DNA of 64,000 bases from positions 23,223-87,222 of the forward strand of contig JAFYYA010000084.1 in NCBI GenBank assembly GCA_017557785.1, in the 5' to 3' direction. Origin of the DNA: Salinivirgaceae bacterium. GTDB lineage: Bacteria > Bacteroidota > Bacteroidia > Bacteroidales > SZUA-534. How positions within the stretch are numbered: the first letter of the stretch is position 1; each line of letters opens with the position of its first letter. Both the position numbers and the translations under genes were made by a program. Below are positions 60,942 through 64,000 of this stretch, in pieces. Under the pieces are notes generated by a model. It saw only the letters and a program-made list of their open reading frames with translations. It did not search any database and was not told the origin of the DNA.

Positions 60942-61637
60942 ATGGGTAAACTATACGACCTTTTGCTCGAGGATATCCGCTTTGTTGAGGGCTTGAACGC
61001 CTGTATGAACTGCGGAATGTGTACGGGTGTGTGTCCTGCGGCGGAATTCTACGATTACGACCCGCGCCGCATTGTGGACGAAGTTCAGAAGAAAGACGAT
61101 GAGGTTATCCTGAAATTTCTGAAATCGGAGACCATTTGGTACTGCGGGCAGTGTATGAGTTGCAAAACCCGCTGTCCGCGAGGCAATACGCCTGGCTTTG
61201 TCATTCAGGCGCTGCGCAAACTGTCGGTCAAACTGGGCTATTTCACCTGCTCGGAGAAGGGCCGCCAACAATTCGCCATTAAGCGTGTGGTTGGCCACAG
61301 CATTCTGGAGCGCGGCTACTGCGTCCACCCCGACATTGTTACCCCGTGGATGCACCCCGAACAGGGCCCCAACTGGGAGAATATCTACAACAACACCGAA
61401 GAGTTTATGCAGAATCTGGGCATTCCGTACAAGAAAGAAGGCCCTGGCCCGCTGCGCAAAATCGACCAAAAGAACCTTGACGAACTCAAGAAAATCTTCG
61501 ATGTGACGGGCGGCACAGAGATGTACGACTGCATTGAAAAATATTCGGCCGAAAAGGCCAAAGAGATGGGCGTCGATTTTGAGAACGGCGACTATCTGAA
61601 TATGGTTTTCAAAACAAATTCCGACTACGATGAGTGA
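60942..61637 (+). CDS. HdrC-like 4Fe-4S dicluster protein
   Basis: This 231-residue electron carrier is like heterodisulfide reductase subunit C. Two complete [4Fe-4S] motifs are seen: CMNCGMCTGVCPA (near residue 21) and CGQCMSCKTRCPR (near 68). A helical C-terminal part of 150 residues is longer than in methanogen HdrC. No TM segments, so it is soluble. Its stop overlaps the HdrB-like start by 8 nt. In bacteria such sets often work with Flx/Mvh/formate dehydrogenase partners in electron bifurcation; the partner here is beyond the window. Confidence 0.88.
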   Translation: MGKLYDLLLEDIRFVEGLNACMNCGMCTGVCPAAEFYDYDPRRIVDEVQKKDDEVILKFLKSETIWYCGQCMSCKTRCPRGNTPGFVIQALRKLSVKLGYFTCSEKGRQQFAIKRVVGHSILERGYCVHPDIVTPWMHPEQGPNWENIYNNTEEFMQNLGIPYKKEGPGPLRKIDQKNLDELKKIFDVTGGTEMYDCIEKYSAEKAKEMGVDFENGDYLNMVFKTNSDYDE

Positions 61638-62664
61638 ACAATGTGTTGCAAAACAGAACTTGTGGGCTAAATATCAGAAAGATATAGCCGACGACCACTA
61701 CTACTACTGTCGGAGTTGTATCCGTCAGACGTTCTTCCCCGCTTCGGAGAAAGCCTATCTGAACATTATGCGCGACAAGTTGGGCAAGGACCTTTTCGAC
61801 GACCCCAACCACACCACCTGCACGGGAATCGCCTACCACTCTGACTTTGTACCGATGCAGACCACCGAAACCGTCATTGCGCGGCATTTTGCACTGATGA
61901 CGGAGGCAGGATACGAGAATATGGCCATTTCGTGCGTCACGTCGTTCGGACTCTACACCGAACTGCTGCACACCTGGGATGAGTTCCCCGAAGAGGAGGC
62001 TCGGGTTCGCCAATATCTTTGGGACGCCACACGCCGCGAGTTCAAGAAACCGAAAAACATTGCCCACACGTCGGACACTATCTATAAATTCCGCAATGAG
62101 ATTGCCGCGCAAATGGTTCACCCGCTGGTGAATGTGAAGACTGGCGAGCCGCTCAAGGTGGTTGACCACATTGGCTGCCACTATGCAAAGATGTTCCCCA
62201 CGAAGGGTGTTGGCGGAGCGGAGTTTCCGCGCGTGCTCACAGGAATGGTGGATGCGTGGGGCGGCACCCCGATTGACTACCCCGAACGCCGCCACTGCTG
62301 CGGTTTCGGCTTCCGCAACTATCTGGTGATGGCCAACCGCGGATATTCAATCGCCAACTCGAAGAAGAAATTTGAGTCGATGGCGCCATACAAACCCGAT
62401 TTCATTGTTGCCAACTGTCCTGGCTGCGCAATGTTCCTTGACCGCTGGCAATATACAATCCAACAGATGGAAGGCACCACCTACGGCCCTGACGGACGAG
62501 GCATTCCGTCGCTCACCTACGAGGAGATGGCTGGCCTTGTGCTGGGTTACGACCCGTGGGAGTTGGGCTTGCAGATGCACCAAATTGATGTGGAGCCGCT
62601 CTTGGACAAGATGGGAATCGAATACACACCGCGCGAAAAATGGTGGGGAAAGGTTAAAAAGTGA
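61630..62664 (+). CDS. HdrB-like CCG-domain protein
   Basis: This 344-residue HdrB-like protein has the C-terminal CCG cluster motif in full: HIGCHYAKMFP, then RRHCCGFGFRN and ANCPGCAMFLDRW, which would ligate a non-cubane iron-sulfur cluster. The first CCG motif is degenerate: the usual CxxC is reduced to SCVTSFG. An N-terminal YYYCRSCIRQTFFP stretch has a further Cys pair. HdrB-type proteins hold the disulfide-reducing site; with only one full motif this one may reduce a different substrate. It overlaps both neighbours by a few bases. Confidence 0.85.
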   Translation: MSEQCVAKQNLWAKYQKDIADDHYYYCRSCIRQTFFPASEKAYLNIMRDKLGKDLFDDPNHTTCTGIAYHSDFVPMQTTETVIARHFALMTEAGYENMAISCVTSFGLYTELLHTWDEFPEEEARVRQYLWDATRREFKKPKNIAHTSDTIYKFRNEIAAQMVHPLVNVKTGEPLKVVDHIGCHYAKMFPTKGVGGAEFPRVLTGMVDAWGGTPIDYPERRHCCGFGFRNYLVMANRGYSIANSKKKFESMAPYKPDFIVANCPGCAMFLDRWQYTIQQMEGTTYGPDGRGIPSLTYEEMAGLVLGYDPWELGLQMHQIDVEPLLDKMGIEYTPREKWWGKVKK

Positions 62665-63695
62665 AACGGATGATTATGCAACAGAAAAACATAGCAATAA
62701 TTGGTGGCGGACCCGCTGGAATTGAGGCAGCGGCAAGCCTTGCTGGGCTCGGGCACCACGTGTGGCTAATCGAGAAGGACAGTGAACTTGGCGGCCATTT
62801 GAGGCAGATGTACAATCTCTTCCCCGACAAGCGTCCCGCCAACGAGGTTCTGCAAGAGATGCTCTCGCACGTCAAAAATGCCAATATCGATATTCTGACC
62901 GAAACGCAAGTGACTGATTGCAAACAGATTGACAATCGCTTTGCGCTGAAAACCGACAAAGGCCAAACGCTTGAGGCTGACGCCGTGCTGATGGCCACTG
63001 GCTACCGCCTGTTCGATGCCGCTCGCAAGGAGGAGTACGGCTACGGAATCTATCAGGGCGTGATTAACAGTTTCGAACTCGAGACGATGCTGAAAAACAA
63101 CACGCTGAAGAACGTGAAAGGCGAAGTGCCGAAGCGTGTGATTCTGCTGCACTGCATTGGCTCGCGCGACGAGAAAGTCGGGAATAACTATTGCTCAAAG
63201 GTTTGCTGCGTGACAGCCGTCAAACAGGCAATCGAAATCAAACGCCGCCACCCCGAAACCGAAGTTTTCTGTTTCTATATGGATATCAGAATGTTCGGGC
63301 CTTTCTACGAGGAACTCTACCGCGAGGCGCAGGAGAAGTGGAAAGTGACGTTTGTGTGCGGAAAGATTTCGGAGGCGGCCGCCAATCTCGACGGCGAGAT
63401 TCAGATAAAAGCCGAAGACACGCTCATTGGCAAGCCCCTGCATATGCGCACCGACCTTCTGGTGCTGATGTGCGGAATGGAGGCCGACACCGACGAGCCC
63501 GTCGCCAAACAACTTGGCATTGAGCGCGGCGTGAACCGTTTCTTCCGCTCAACCGACAACTACACGCTCTACAACAACACCAACGTTGCGGGAGTGTTCA
63601 CCGCTGGCGCCTGCACCGCCCCAATGAATATTATCGACACCATTGCCAACGCCCGCGCTGCGGCGATTTCGATAAACGAATACTTGAAAAAATGA
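62661..63695 (+). CDS. HdrA-like FAD-dependent subunit (short form)
   Basis: This 344-residue flavoprotein has an N-terminal FAD-binding fold (IIGGGPAGIEAAASLAGLG, then ADAVLMATGY), the HdrA-typical cysteine block NYCSKVCCVTA (near residue 178), and a C-terminal FAD strand (GVFTAGACTAPMNIIDTIANA). It lacks the ferredoxin-like [4Fe-4S] domains of full-length HdrA (about 650 residues). The start could be 62661, 62670 or 62676 (MQQKNIAI). It follows the HdrB-like gene with a 4-nt overlap. The flavin may be the branching point between electron donors. Confidence 0.87.
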   Translation: MKRMIMQQKNIAIIGGGPAGIEAAASLAGLGHHVWLIEKDSELGGHLRQMYNLFPDKRPANEVLQEMLSHVKNANIDILTETQVTDCKQIDNRFALKTDKGQTLEADAVLMATGYRLFDAARKEEYGYGIYQGVINSFELETMLKNNTLKNVKGEVPKRVILLHCIGSRDEKVGNNYCSKVCCVTAVKQAIEIKRRHPETEVFCFYMDIRMFGPFYEELYREAQEKWKVTFVCGKISEAAANLDGEIQIKAEDTLIGKPLHMRTDLLVLMCGMEADTDEPVAKQLGIERGVNRFFRSTDNYTLYNNTNVAGVFTAGACTAPMNIIDTIANARAAAISINEYLKK

Positions 63696-63797
63696 TTAAT
63701 GATTAATGGCATAAAATGCAAAGTTTCAACCCGTTAAACCTGTTAAACATTAAACTCTAAAATTAACCACTAAACACTCACCACTAAACATTAAAAA

Positions 63798-64000
63798 ATG
63801 TGGGGCTTTAAGATAGCAAAATCGCAGAGTATCAACTACGACCGCAACGACAAGGAGATAATGCGGACGGTCTTGGAGAACGAGCCGTCGCTGCGCGTTT
63901 GTATGGCCTGCGGCGGTTGCACGTCGACCTGCTCGGCGGGGAACCTGCTGCCCACATTCAACATACGCCGCCTGAACACACTGCTGCAGCGCGGCGAGTA
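63798..64000 (+). CDS. Second HdrC-like iron-sulfur protein, 3' truncated
   Basis: The first 67 codons of a gene cut by the window end. It shows one cysteine motif, CMACGGCTSTCSAGN, a [4Fe-4S] site of HdrC type, with Ser in place of Pro after the last Cys. The preceding 102 nt (63696-63797) are made of repeated words (TTAAAC, CACTAAACA) and hold no gene. It is probably part of the same hdr-like gene set. Confidence 0.75.
   Translation, partial: MWGFKIAKSQSINYDRNDKEIMRTVLENEPSLRVCMACGGCTSTCSAGNLLPTFNIRRLNTLLQRGE

Overview
The window comes from a Bacteroidota bacterium, most probably an anaerobic member of the Bacteroidales. The evidence is a giant secreted protein with a type IX secretion (T9SS) C-terminal domain, a PorZ homologue, a gldA-gldF-gldG-like ABC cluster, ribosomal genes in the order rplM-rpsI-rpsB-tsf, and promoters that repeatedly show the Bacteroidota -7 box TAnnTTTG, often with very short leaders. 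A GGGtGRT/NifU-like pair and a heterodisulfide-reductase-like (Hdr) cluster point to an anaerobic, iron-sulfur-rich metabolism. No insertion sequence, CRISPR array or rRNA was seen. One tRNA (Arg, CCT) was found.

Layout. 0-2.7 kb: a truncated GT39 glycosyltransferase and MetY. 3.0-15.9 kb: a single gene for a surface protein of about 4,300 residues, built from five repeated modules. 16-22.5 kb: an Ntn-type amide hydrolase and two tandem kinase-less Cache/HAMP/GAF/PAS sensors, the first ending in a degenerate HPt-like domain. 22.6-25.5 kb: the ribosomal operon. 25.8-33 kb: a secreted repeat protein, Sua5/TsaC, a Nif3-like/zinc-ribbon pair, a TPR protein and the GGGtGRT/scaffold pair. 33-36.9 kb: the gld-type ABC operon. 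37-51 kb: pgk, a polyprenyl glycosylphosphotransferase, an oxidoreductase-like gene, yidD, porZ, recO, manA, a GT2, an MltF-like transglycosylase, a COG0523 GTPase, an RluA-type synthase and tRNA-Arg.

51.3-60.8 kb is an accessory island. It holds an ADP-ribosylglycohydrolase, a small W-repeat protein, a UDG-like protein, a 159-residue miniature FtsZ-like protein, two paralogous WYL regulators, two AAA/DUF4143 ATPases, a metallophosphoesterase, a 73-residue unknown, a DEDD exonuclease and a remnant ATPase. Three units (ADP-ribosylglycohydrolase; FtsZ-like plus WYL; 73-residue unknown) have the same unusual promoter: a palindrome TGTGC-N9-GCACA placed where the -33 box should be, exactly 9 nt before a TAnnTTTG-like -7 box. 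One ATPase is preceded by three 18-bp repeats at a 33-bp period. The other lies between two 61-bp direct repeats. I think this is the most novel part of the window: a candidate co-regulated stress or defence regulon. ADP-ribose removal and a truncated FtsZ may belong together, because FtsZ-ADP-ribosylating toxins are known to be countered by ADP-ribosylglycohydrolases. That functional link is inference.

60.9-64 kb: hdrC-hdrB-hdrA-like genes plus the start of a second HdrC-like gene, cut by the window end. Starts were chosen from promoter position, RBS and family length. Functions rest on motifs read by eye; no database search was run.
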